Assembly (NCBI GenBank): GCA_022495995.1
Contig: JAFEMH010002494.1
Location: forward strand, 124,001-188,000
Reading direction: 5' to 3'
Length of the DNA: 64,000 nucleotides
Source: Adenophora triphylla var. japonica
Taxonomy: Eukaryota > Streptophyta > Magnoliopsida > Asterales > Campanulaceae
Made by a program: the position numbers and the translations under genes. Positions 20,776-31,550 of this stretch are shown one piece after another. How positions within the stretch are numbered: position 1 is the first letter of the stretch; every line of letters starts with the position of its first letter. The notes under the pieces were generated by a model. That model was not told the DNA's origin. It did no database searches and was given only the letters and a program-made list of their open reading frames with translations.

Positions 20776-21212
20776 GTTAGTATTTGATGATTTTTATTTC
20801 TATAATTTTTGTTTTAATTATATTTCTTTCTATAATTTTTGTTAATTTTTGTTGAGTTTCCTTAATACATGTTAATTTTTTGTGATTTAATTTAACAATA
20901 AGTTATTTATTAAAATTTGATAAAACTTGATTTTTAATTTATTCGAATTTCGATAGAAATTTAACGAAAATGTTAAGTTTCTGTCAGAAACTTAACTGAA
21001 ATGTCAGAAATTTAACGAGATTTTCGTTGTTCAGTTAAATATTTAACGAGAATGGTCTTTTTACTGAATTATAGTTTAATAATTAACAGTTGTATCTTTT
21101 TGTCAAAAAAATGCCATCTTCTGTCAAAAACTTAACTAAATCGTCAGAAAATTGGCCTTTTTCAGTTAAATATTTAACGGGGCAACCTCTTTTTCACTGA
21201 ATTTTAGTTTAA

Positions 21213-22165
21213 GGGGCCGTTTGGTTCACGGTAATTGGCCATTCCATGGCGGAATGGAATGGTCAATTTCGTTGACTTCATTCCTTCGGCGTGTTTGGTT
21301 CAAAATTTCCATTCTCCCGGAATGCTCAATTCTTTGGCTTGATGGAATTTGTCATTCCCTCCATATATGGAAGGAATGGCCAATTCCCTTGACAATGGAA
21401 TGAAAAAAAAATTATGACCAAAATACCCCTACCTACCCCCCCCCAATCCAGCCCACCCCCCCCCCCCCATCCGGCCCCCCACCCCCCACCCCCACCACCC
21501 CCAACCCCCCCCCCCCACACGATTTTTTTTTGCATACCCCCAGCCCTACCCCCACCCACCCCACCCCACCCCCCCACGAATTTTTTTTTGCATACCCCCT
21601 GCCCTACCCCCATCCAGCCCCCAACCCCTACCCACCCCCGCCCACCCCCCCACGAATTTTTTGTTTTTTTTTCATACCCCCTGCCCTACCCCCCCCCCCT
21701 TCCAGCCCCCCACCCCCATGATTTTTTATTTTTTTTGCATACCCCCGCCCTACCCCACCCCACCCCCCCACGAATTTTTTTTTTCATACCCCCTGCCCTA
21801 CCCCCCACATCCACCCCCACCCCTCACGAATTTTTTTTTTTTATACCCCGCCCTACCCTCCCCCCATCCGCCCCCACCCCACAATTTTTTTGCATACCCC
21901 GCCCTAACACCCCCACCCACCCCCCAAATTTTTTTTTAAAACAGAAGGGTAAATTGGTCATTTTATATGCTTTCATTCCATTCCTATAATTTGTATTTTC
22001 AAACCAAACATGATTTGTCAAGAAATTGAATGACAATTTCATTCCATTCCGTGCCAACCAAACGGAGGGGTTTGACCAGTTTTTTTCCATTTCAATTCCT
22101 TCAGGAATTCAATTCCATTGACCATTCCATTCCTTCACTTTTTTTCCACCGAACCAAACGGCCCA
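21213..22165 (+). mobile_element. Tourist-like (PIF/Harbinger) MITE with a C-rich minisatellite, in the PMD intron
   Basis: The left end is GGGGCCGTTTGGTTC and the right end GAACCAAACGGCCCA, an inverted pair with one mismatch at the tip, flanked by TAA on both sides (21210-21212 and 22166-22168). This is the Harbinger signature. The inner arms are also inverted (GAATGGAATGG-type sequence both sides). At 953 bp it is long for a MITE because a C-rich array fills its centre. Confidence 0.88.
21425..21935 (+). repeat. C-rich minisatellite inside the MITE
   Basis: Irregular units of about 55-65 bp combine a run of C with CCCTACCCC, CACGAATTTTTTTT and GCATACCCC, in about nine copies. The minus strand is G-run rich and could fold into G-quadruplexes. 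Open frames across it are low-complexity artefacts. Confidence 0.9.
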
Positions 22166-22189
22166 TAATAGTTTTGTTGTTTGTTTCAG

Positions 22190-24711
22190 ATGGACCAATT
22201 TCATGATACCCAAGCATTTGTTAATCCCGGGCCGTTAGACCCCTCCGTATTAAGATTACAAGATAAACACCGTTCAAATTATATTTGGGCTCAACAAGAA
22301 GTTGAGACTATTAGATTTAGGTGCGGTCCGGAACTTCCTATAAACTTGGATGTTAAGATACGGAGCAAAATTTTAGATGTAGGATTCTACGGTGTTTATA
22401 AACTAGGTCATTTCAAATATGACTGACATTTGTTAGAGGCTTTGGTTAAGAGATGGCGTCCAGAGACGTACACATTTCATTTGCCAGTTGGGGAGATGAC
22501 CATCACCCTTCAGGATGTTGGCATATTATGTGGCCTTCCTATAGACGGGGATCCTGTGATTAGTTCCCGAACCAATATGCATAAGTTGGAATGGTGTAAA
22601 TTATGCCACGAGTTACTTGGGATTCAACCACTTGAATCAGACTTGAAGGGTGGTAGATTGTCAATTAAGTGGATTATAGACCAACTGACTCAGTGGGAGG
22701 AGCTTCCTGCAAATGCCCCGACCGAATTGGTTAATCAGTATACTCGGGCTTATATTTTGATATGCTTAGGGTCATATTTGATGTCGGACACGAGTAATAT
22801 CTTAGTAAAACTGATGTACCTCCCACTGCTTAGGAACGTTGACACGATTGGGAACTACAGTTGGGGTAGTGCAACGTTAGCCTTTTTATATCGGGAATTG
22901 TGTGTAGCGACAAAGCCCGATGCGAAATGTTGTGCTGGATTCTTAACAATTGTACAGGTATGTCAATTATATTTGCTTATATTATTCTATTGAAGAAAAT
23001 ATGTTTTGTACGTGACACTAAATATTTTTTCTTTATGTTTTTTTAGCTTTGGGCTTGGGAACGGTTGTTGTGTGTACGACCCGTAAGGACACGTGGAGAT
23101 GTCATTCTTCAGGATGCATTATTGCCATATGGTTGCAGGTATTTTAAAATAAATTCATTTTAAATTCACATAATATTTTATGTACTTGATTTTGATTATT
23201 ACACACTAATTTGTATGTCAAATTGCTCCATATGTAGGTGGCAAGGTCCCTTATCATATACGCATCTTACCGTCCACAACTTGTGTGGATACCGAGATCA
23301 GCTGGCGTATTTGACAGAGGATCAGGTTGAGTGGCAGCCGTACTTAAGTGTCCAGGGTCCATCATATTGCTTCCAGGGACAGGCTATATGGAGAGCGAAG
23401 GCGCCCCTCATTTGCTTTGATAGGGTTGAGTGGCACCTTCCTGATCGAGTAATGAGGTAGTTCGGGATGTTACAGGGTATCCCTGTCCCACATGACACGA
23501 GTGAGTACCTGCATGGACTTGACCGACGAGGTCGATCAGAAGTTAATTGGCTCAATTTCCACATATCTTACATAGGAATGTGGAATCAACGGGCTAATTT
23601 GGTGGTGGAAGGGCAATATGGTATCGAGGATGTAGATTTAGCACATCCCTATATGTTATGGTACTCTAGAATCACACGGTTATTGATCCAGAATCCAAAT
23701 GCTGTAGAGGATGAGGGGTACAGGGCGCATGCTAGTCGTTATGAGGGTTTGGTAAGTTAAATAGTACATATTTACTTTAGTTCATTTTTATTTTTTTACC
23801 ATTTTATCTTATCGTTATAATTTATTCCTTCTTTATTATTTTCAACAGATTCAAAACCTTCAGCGCGCATACATATCCAACGAGAATGCCATACTTGAGG
23901 TAGAGGGATACGACATACGCTCACAAAACCTATATGTTACCCGTGGTGTCATCAGACAATCCTTATCATCTATTAGACAACTGAGACCACTGGATGCCCT
24001 CCAAACTCCCCCACCACTAGTAGATCGTGTTCTAGGGGTGCCACAGAGACGAAAACGGGTTCGTAGACGTGCTCAACATGTGCAGGATGATCCAGAGGTA
24101 ATATGTTAATTTTTTCGTTGTTCTGTTAAATATTTAACGAGAAGGGTCTTTTTTACTGAATTATAATTTAACATGTGCAGGATGATCCAGAGGTACATTT
24201 TGAGGAGGCAGCGAATGAGGGGGACAATGGCGAGGAAGGGAATGAGGAGGCAGTGAATGAGGGGGACAATGGCGAGGAAGGCACATTTACCGGACATGAC
24301 GCTTTCTCCCAGGCAGAAAACTATGGATTCTCTCATACACGGATGGATTATACTCCAACTCCCCCTCCAAATTTAGGTTTTGCATCATATGCTTCGGGGA
24401 GTGAGAGTGGAAGTCGAAGAAGTAGCGTTGATTATGCTCCAAGTCCACCTCTAGGGATGGGTTTCACATCGTATGGTTCTGGGAGTGGGAGTGGAAGGCG
24501 AAGCCTTCAAATGGATTATACTCCAATGCTACCTCCGATGTCGTTTCTGGAGGCTACACCTTTTGGTCACACAGACCCTACTCAGGTACCATCGTCATCT
24601 CGTCAAGCTAACACATCACGAATAGGTCGTGTATTATCTCGCCTTGTGCCTAGGAGAAGTGATAGGCCACGTAATCCTCCTAACAATTACACCCCAGATG
24701 CATATCCCTGA
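22190..24711 (+). pseudogene. Plant mobile domain (PMD) gene of the MULE, five coding exons, two nonsense mutations
   Basis: Coding exons are 22190 to about 22958, 23047-23138, 23238-23751, 23849-24097 and 24181-24711, all with GT/AG boundaries and consistent phases. The protein has the PMD core (RPETYTFHLPVGEMTITLQD, GLPIDGDPV, and later RVEWHLPDRVMR). PMD proteins (MAIN/MAIL type) act in gene silencing, and many copies live inside transposons. A TGA follows GHFKYD (22424-22426) where a Trp is usual, and a TAG follows DRVMR (23458-23460) where Gln is likely. The last exon is Gly/Ser-rich and probably disordered. Its start carries a near-repeat of the end of exon 4. The exon 2 donor splits an Arg codon. 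Confidence 0.8.
24117..24180 (+). repeat. Intron built from a 95-bp offset duplication and an internal repeat
   Basis: AACATGTGCAGGATGATCCA occurs at 24075 and again at 24170, so the exon 4 end is duplicated at the start of exon 5. The 65 bases between resemble intron 1 sequence at about 21026-21080 (GTTAAATATTTAACGAGAA). Confidence 0.7.
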
Positions 24712-25669
24712 CGGATTTCCTATTTGACCGGGATGTGGTCAATAAATATTTTCTTATTTTTCGAATTAATTGGTAAGTTATTATGACTCTCTTCAATTTC
24801 TTGCTCATGCCATGTTAAATTGACTCTTGTTGTTGTTTTAATGGTTGTTTGGAAATTTGGAACCATTTTAGTTAAGTTGGAATGGTCATGTTAGGTTATA
24901 AAATGATTGGTACCTGTTTGGTATGAGTTAGAGTAATGTTTGGTACCTGTTTTAAGTCTTTAAAAACAGAGGAAATTGGTTTGGGTCACTTGGGAATTGG
25001 TTGCCGATGTTTGGCAGCTGATTTCTGAATTCTAGGCAGAGGGCACGACTCGTGCCCTGTGGCACGAGTCGTCCCTTGAGGTTGGTCTAAGTCGTGCCTA
25101 AGGAGGGACGAATGTATCTGAGGGGTGTGCATTGGGCACGAGTCGTGCCCTGCCCTGCAATCTCTGAAGCATTTTTCAAGGCCTAGAAACCTAATCTACC
25201 TAGGATATAAATGAACCCTCTTTAACTAAGATTAAAGTAGAACACTTTATTTACACAATGATGTCTTACTTAGTTAAAATGAAATTGTGGAAGGGGTTTA
25301 AATATTAATCGAAAAATGGTTGACAGCCTTGAATTGTAACTTTAGACCCCAAATATTGACATGGAAGTTCATCACAAAATATGCCCAAAAAAGTTACATG
25401 AATAACTCAAATAAATGGCCACATTGACTCTCATTAAGACATCAGTCCAAAAATATATATTTATCAGAACTTTCAAAAACGGGACTACCAATACCGTTTT
25501 TATCAGAACTGTCAAAAACGGCACTACGAATACCATTTTTGGAATAAAATTTTTCAGAATACTTACCCTTTAAAAGGCTCGGTGACCTTAAAAACTAATT
25601 CATCCATCTCTCATCTATCTCTCTCAAATCAAATTCATTTCTCTCAATCCAAGATTTATAACCGTCAAA
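24712..25669 (+). other. Spacer between the PMD and HROB-like genes
   Basis: It holds the PMD 3' end with TTGACCGGGATGTGGTCA (about 24724), then AT-rich sequence and three GC-rich palindromic motifs at 25041-25057, 25061-25075 and 25134-25150 (GGGCACGAGTCGTGCCC in the last). These are the best candidates for regulatory sites of the downstream gene. At about 25490-25545 two copies of AAAACGGSACTACSAATACC-like sequence relate to the element's subterminal repeats. Confidence 0.5.
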
Positions 25670-26462
25670 ATGGATCCATCGCTCCCCCGCTGGTATCATG
25701 GACGAAAACCTCTTCCTGGTCATCCCGGTCAAACCTCCAATCCTCAATCTAATCTCTCTCAAATTGAACGAGAGTTAGAATCTCCACCGCCTCATATGAT
25801 GCCTGGTCCCGGTGGTGTTGCACAGTCCGCCGTGCGTCAGCATCACTCCGAAAAAGCTCATGTCTCTCAGGGACCCTCTCAGTCGACCCAAGAGGCCATA
25901 CGTAGAAAGCTTGAAGAGCTGGTGGAGGATGAAGATTTCCAGGGCAAAGCTTGGCTTTCTGCAATGGACTATCTCACTGCAGAGGGTACATTTTATCCGT
26001 TGAAAACGATCAAGGAGAAATGCAAACAATATGACAGGGTGGAACAGGTATAATATTTTACATTAATTATAGTTAAGGTTGAAATTTACAAATAATTGGT
26101 CATTATATTTTTGTTCTATTAGGTTGTTGTTGTTGTCAAGGAGTGCACACCAACTGGTCATGGCTCTGTTTCGGTGACTTTGAAGGATCCTACTGACACA
26201 ATTGAAGCTTACATTGCTGACAAAGTGCTTAAGAAAAGTGAGGGCGGAAGTGACATAGGTGTTGGTGTTGTTCTTATACTTACTCAGGTATGAAATATTT
26301 TTCTTAACATTACACTCCCTAAGGATATATTCCTTAATATTTTGTTCTAAATGTTTTGTTTTGTTGATCTATTAGGTTGTTGTTTTTGCCGTCTCACGCT
26401 CAAAAAAACTACTTAACATTACACTTTCCAATGTTTCTAAGGTCTTCCCTAAGGATTGTTAA
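25670..26462 (+). CDS. HROB-like OB-fold protein gene carried by the MULE, three exons, intact
   Basis: Exons 25670-26047, 26123-26287 and 26376-26462 join to 630 bases, encoding 209 residues plus a stop, with GT/AG introns in phase 0. The N-terminal part has MPGPGGVAQSAVRQH, typical of the conserved PGPAG-type block, and FQGKAWLSAMDYL. An OB-fold follows, with KECTPTGHGSVSVTLKDPTD, VGVVLIL and LLNITLSNVSKVF. From memory this order matches the C-terminal half of HROB (C17orf53/MCM8IP-type homologous recombination OB-fold proteins), which recruit the MCM8-MCM9 helicase to damaged DNA. The zone before the OB-fold is short. No stop or frameshift is seen, unlike the neighbouring PMD and transposase genes. 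It may be a captured host gene or a passenger of this MULE family. Confidence 0.7.
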
Positions 26463-26534
26463 GTTAATTTGTTGGACATGTAATATTTGGATTTCTGTCG
26501 GATTTAATATGTACCGGAATTTATGTAATATTTT

Positions 26535-26720
26535 CCTATGTGATCGGGTTGTGGTCACTGAATTTTTTGGATTTATGTTATATTTTCTATGTGACCGGGA
26601 TGTGGTCACTGAATTTATTTATGTAATATTTTCCTATGTGACCGGGCTGTGGTCACTGAATTTATTTATTTATGTAATATTTTCCTATGTGCCCGGGTTG
26701 TGGTCACTGGATTTAGTAAT
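26535..26720 (+). repeat. Tandem repeat at the 3' end of the HROB-like gene, about 55-bp unit, 3-4 copies
   Basis: Units contain TTTTCCTATGTGACCGGG and TGTGGTCACTGAATTTATTT. The same GACCGGGATGTGGTCA core follows the PMD gene (about 24727), so both gene ends in this MULE share it. It may be a 3' UTR or polyadenylation segment. Confidence 0.8.
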
Positions 26721-26922
26721 TTTTATCGAGTAAAAACGAATATTGTGTCATCATTTTTTCAAACACTTAATAAAATAACATTCACAAATAGTTAAATATA
26801 TTACAAGTTCAAATAAAATAACATCCACGAATACTTAAATATATTACAAGTTCAAAGTTCAAATAAAACAAACATTCACGAATAGTTAAACAAAACATAT
26901 TACAAGTACTAGAAAATAACAT

Positions 26923-29518
26923 TTAATCCTCCACCCTAAGAGTTGGACATCTTCTTTTAGTGTGACCTTCTCCCTTGCATATCCCGCAACGAAACTTCCT
27001 TTTCTCCACCTGCCAATCCATCCTATTTCTAATCCGCCTTGATTTAGGTCTTCCTTGCTTCTTATCACGACGGTGCATCGGGTTAGGATAAAAACTTGGG
27101 ACAAGATGATCTACATTCCAATAAGCCTCATCATGGATCGGATTAAAATTGCCCCTCCATGTATTGTGGTACGCCTCAAGACTGTAAAAGGAATCAACAA
27201 AATTCAAACCATCAATATGTTGGGCTTTGAAGCAGGCAAGAACATGTGAACAAGGGTAATGATATTGCACCCATTTGCCACAAGTGCATGTTCGAGGACC
27301 CAATTCCACCACTTGAATCTTTCCACCCCTTTCACCGCATCGCCAAGTTGTAACTTGATAAACACCTACTGGAGTATTGTTAAACCTTCTAACACTATGA
27401 TAGCCGGCCTTCTTCAAGTTGAAGTCATATTTTTGTTGGACCCTTTGACTGAATTGTAGTCTCGCATTTATGTTGGAGTTACCAAGATACCCCCCCTAAA
27501 GCCCTTATTGATACCGAGAGTCTATTTTGAAAGTATTCCACACACCTATAGAAGGCCATCTCAACAATACCCGAAATAGGCATCCCTCATGCTCCTTTCA
27601 TGACACCATTAAAAACCTCAGACAAATTGGTAGTCTTAATGCCGTGCCTATATCCACCACCATGCGCCATTGACCACTTTTTAGCATCCAAAAACTCAAA
27701 CCATTTAACTGCCTCTCGATTGATTATACGAATCTGAGCCAAGAAATTTTTCATCTTTCGATCCTGGGTGGCGCTAACAGCACGCCAAAAAAGATCTTTT
27801 AAGCCAACACCCTTATGAGTGTAAATGAAATTAGCTCGTAAATGCAACATGCACCACCTGTGCACAACAGCTCGTGGCCATCCATTTTATCCAATAGTAG
27901 CAAGGATCCCATTATGGCGATCAGATATCAAACAAACTTCACGATCCCTAATAATATGTCTGCAAACAAGATGTAAGAACCAAGACTAGTTTTCATGGTC
28001 CTCTTTTTCAACAAGAGCAAAAGCAAGTGGAAGTAAACTATCATTCGCATCGACACCTATAGCAATAAGTATTACCCCTTTATATCTTCCATGCAAGAAT
28101 GTGCCATCAACAGAAATGACAGGACGGCAATGAGAGAATGCTTCCAAACAAGGGCCAAATGCCCAAAACACACGGTCAAACGAACCTGGAGGACCAGCTT
28201 CAGGACGATTAGAAAACTCCACAATGGTTGAAGGGTTCCACTTTTGAATATCTGCTAACAAACATGGCAACTTTTTATAAGATTAGTCCCAGTCCCCATA
28301 TGCTTGAGCGATGGCTTTTTGTTTAGCACACCATGCCTTCCGATATGAAACATCCTTACCGTAATCTGATTTTATATTTATCATGATAAGCTTAATCTTG
28401 TACTCTGGATCAGCCTTGACAAGATCGAAAACTTCTCGTCCTATAAACTTAGCATCTAAATTAGGATGATCGCCGCTAACATCTGAAGCCAAGCAAGAAT
28501 GTGGACCCTTGTACTTAGTTAGTTCCCAGTACCCACCCTTCTTCAGACTCACATTCACATAGAAATTGCAGGGGAACTGTTTCACCAAACACTCAATAGT
28601 CCACTTTTGCGGTGTGCTCTTTCTCACCTTGAACCTCAGATTCTTCTTAATATGGTACTTCTTTATTTGGTGCTGCACATCTATCTTGTCTGAGAAGCGA
28701 ATACCTTTAGCGATTCCATCACTCTCCGCATTCCATTTTGCAAACTTGTATTCACTATTATCATAATTCTCTGACCCTTCACCAATATCACGGTAAAATT
28801 GATAGTCTCCTCTCCCATACATTTGATTTTGCGATTCACCTTGAAAAGTAATCATCTGTGCTCCTACATCACCACCTTCCCCATCATCACCCTCATTCTC
28901 GTTATCAGTTGGACTCGAACAATCTTCATATCCAGAATCTGCATCAGAACTTACTGCAAGGATATGACTTTCATAATCTGAATCATCATCATTTTCACGT
29001 TCCTCTACCTCTTCCCCTTCCCCTTCCACTTCCAATTCTGCTTCCACTTCCGGTTCTACTTCCCTTTCCTCTTTCCAATGTGTTTCAAAACCAAAAGCAT
29101 CTCTGTCAAGGTAGTTATCATTTTGTATCGGCTCCTCACGTGTTTCAACCTCATCAGAACGCACATTATTATCAAGTCTAAAATCCATGATAATATACAA
29201 CTGCAAGCTACCAATTCCACCTAATTGAGCAGAAACATCAAACATGACTTTCACACACATATCATCTTCGACTTCAAGCGGAATGTAATTTGCAAACCCA
29301 TTGCCCATCATATGAGGATATCTACAAATAACTTTCAACTTACAATCCATTGGATCTATATCAATTTTCTTATATAACTTCCTAATCAATTTTTTGTAAC
29401 TCCAACGAGTTTTTGCCCTAAGTGGAAATTTTGGCCCCTGTTCAAGATTACTATCTCCAAACGGGTGTTCATCATCTCCTCCCCAGTAGCACATGAAAAT
29501 AAGTGAAAGTCCACTCAT
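26923..29518 (-). pseudogene. MURA/MuDR-type transposase of the MULE, broken
   Basis: It catalyses cut-and-paste transposition. The likely ATG (29518, MSGLSLIFMCYWGGD) follows an acceptor (TTGTTTAG). Domains in order are a PB1-like N-terminal MuDR domain, an acidic linker, a DNA-binding region (IRFSDKIDVQHQIKKY, SLKKGGYWELTKYKGPHSCL), and the DDE core with VISVDGTFLHGRYKG, CLISDRHNGI and TTNLSEVFNGVMKGA. A SWIM finger (CTCGKWVQYHYPCSH) and a CCHC knuckle (CGICKGEGHTKRRC) follow, before the stop at 26923. It is interrupted by stops at about 28281 (after YGDWD), 27987 (after DHEN), 27885 and 27585 (after MKGA), and by a frameshift in a G-run near 27500. The catalytic motifs are still readable, so inactivation is fairly recent. 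Confidence 0.9.
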
Positions 29519-29874
29519 ATTTTTCCCTAAACAAATTAATTCAACAATCAAAATATATAAAAAAACAACAAATAACTCTGGTTTACAATCACATTATACA
29601 AATCAAAATATATCAATTAATTTGACAGTCAAAACATATAAAAAAAAACAACAAATAACTCTAGTTTACAATCACATTATACAAATCAAAATATATAAAA
29701 AAGAATAAAATGTACCTTAAATAATGCTTAATTCACAAAATATTGGAGAATTTTTAGCTTTGAAATTGAAATGGAGAGAGAGAATGTTGAGCTTTGAAAT
29801 TGAAATGGACAGAGAGAGAAATGGTTATGAAAGAATGAGAAAGAAGATGCTGTGAGTTGAAATAATGATGGCGT
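29519..29874 (-). other. 5' region of the transposase gene
   Basis: AT-rich intron-like sequence with a duplicated block (ACAACAAATAACTC at about 29565 and 29650) lies upstream of the ATG. A possible 5' UTR exon ends at about 29713 at the minus-strand donor AAG/GTACATTTT. Confidence 0.45.
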
Positions 29875-30071
29875 GAAGTCGGCATTGTCAATGCCGACTT
29901 CGATTAAACCCTAGTTGAAGTCGTTACTGCCAATGCCGACTTTCCTTAATCCTTAAATTCTAATTAACCCTCCATTTGACCCTCCCTCCAGTTGACTTTG
30001 GATTAACTAAAGTCGGCATTGGTAATGCCGACTTCATGTCAAAAACGGCACTACCAATGCCGATTTCTCTC

Positions 30072-30157
30072 AAAGTGATCATTTTGGTACATAAATTTTT
30101 TCTAGTGTCATTCTAGTATATATAGATTCAAAAAGGGAATTATTTGAAAAAAAAAAC
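30072..30157 (-). repeat. Right terminal inverted repeat of the MULE
   Basis: It contains ATTTTGGTACATAAATTTTT and AGTGTCATTCTAGTATA and pairs with 20238-20320. Palindromic AAGTCGGCATT motifs lie just inside (29875-30065). Confidence 0.85.
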
Positions 30158-31142
30158 CAATTTTTCAATAACACTTTTATTTTTTTTTCTTTTAAATAAA
30201 ATAAAAAAGAAAATGGGAATACAACTTTGCACCTCCGAAAATGAAAGGTCCATTTTGTTTTGATTTGTTCAGTTTGATTTGCTGAGATTTTTAAAGAAAC
30301 ATCCCTCTAGAGTCCTTTGACCTAACTATGATTTTTTATGAGGATGCATCTTTTTCATAAACCCTCTAAAGCTTTTTAGACAAAAATAATACCAGAGGTA
30401 CAAAATAGTCACAAAAACTTGATAACAAAATTATAGGTGTAATAATTTTATTGGTTTTTTCAATTAGAGTGTAACGGGTCAACTATCGATTCAACCAATA
30501 AAATACTGCCAACTCATTTTGAAAACAAGATTTTGTAACTTTCTTTTGTGCCCCTAACATTGACATTGCTCTTTAGACAAAAATAACATCACTTCATTAA
30601 TGAATCTTTTGCACCCTCTAATAAATGCCACATTTTTTTAAATTGTTCTAAATCAATGTCCAATTTTTAAATTAGGAAAGATTTGAAGTATAATTTTACT
30701 ATTATATAACAAATAAATAAAACACATTATTTTACAAATGTTGACAAGTTAATGCGCATTTATTATGAAATAAAGGGGATAGTGAATATACCTTATTTTT
30801 TTGATAAAAAGTCAAATCCTTATGTAAATATAACTTAATCAAATAAAAAGTAAACATATTTTGAAATAGAATCAAAATTACTAAAATTGCATTAAGATTA
30901 CTATAATTCACAACTTCTTAACTTTACTTCAATGCTTCAAAAACTTTAACTTAAAAAAGCACATTTGTTTAAGAGTGATCAAGTGGTAAAGTCAAGCTCT
31001 CCCACGATGAGTACTAGTGTTTAATCCCTCTCCCCGCCTCCTGAATTGGAATATTTAAAAAATAAAAACGAAAATAAAATAAAATAATGGACTATTTAAT
31101 TATGTTTGACCTGAAAAGTAAAAATCTACTTTTATATTAAAA
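30158..31142. other. AT-rich DNA between the MULE and the Helitron
   Basis: No gene is seen. At about 30973-31050, AGTGATCAAGTGGTAAAG followed at 45 or so bases by GTGTTTAATCCC resembles degraded A and B boxes of a tRNA-derived SINE. Confidence 0.5.
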
Positions 31143-31172
31143 CTAGTTCATAGCCCGTCGAAATTCAACGGG
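31143..31172 (-). repeat. Helitron 3' terminus: hairpin plus CTAG
   Basis: A 9-bp stem with one mismatch and a one-base loop, followed 7 bases later by CTAG and then a host T. Helitrons end in CTRR just after such a hairpin and insert between A and T. Confidence 0.85.
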
Positions 31173-31550
31173 AATAATAAAGCTAATCAATTAAGAAAAA
31201 CTGACGCAAAGCTTTTTCAGAGAGAGAGAGAGTCTTAAAACTATAATACAGAATGAAAGTTTGGACCTCTTCAACAACCAACTGGAAACATCTATTAAAA
31301 TAATCAAGTAATTTTATGAGTTTCTCATTCATTCAATTCTTTAAAATCAAACCATATATGAAGAAAGTTTGGGAATTGAATGATAAATGTCATCTATATC
31401 TTATTACAATCAACTGCAGTGGTGTATGTGGCTACGTCATCATTGACGCCACCGCTGCCATCTAAATCATTATCAGACCCTTGAAATTATATTTCTGGAG
31501 AGTGTGAGTTCTCAGGCATAACCTCTGCTTCATTCTAATTGAAATGCTCC

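Larger units (their letters stand above)
20238..30157. mobile_element. Composite Mutator-like element with PMD, HROB-like and transposase genes
   Basis: The ends are long inverted repeats: 20238-20320 on the left aligns in reverse with 30072-30157 on the right, including CACCAGAAAAAATTTATGTA against a one-base variant. Inside each repeat lie arrays of the palindromic motif AAGTCGGCATTG..ATGCCGACTT. The element carries, left to right, a PMD gene (plus strand), an HROB-like gene (plus strand) and a MURA-type transposase (minus strand). PMD genes are known passengers of some plant MULEs. The expected 9-11-bp target duplication was not recognised, so the outermost bases are uncertain. The transposase is broken, so the copy is not autonomous. 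Confidence 0.85.

Noticed and set aside
21414..21989. 191-residue proline-rich open frame
   Set aside because: It is the translation of the C-rich minisatellite in the MITE; similar frames exist on both strands and none has protein features.
28858..29181. 107-residue His/Pro/Leu-rich plus-strand frame
   Set aside because: It is a shadow of the acidic linker of the transposase encoded on the other strand.
29493..29708. Small plus-strand frame with repeated Asn/Lys/Thr
   Set aside because: Low-complexity AT-rich duplicated sequence upstream of the transposase ATG.
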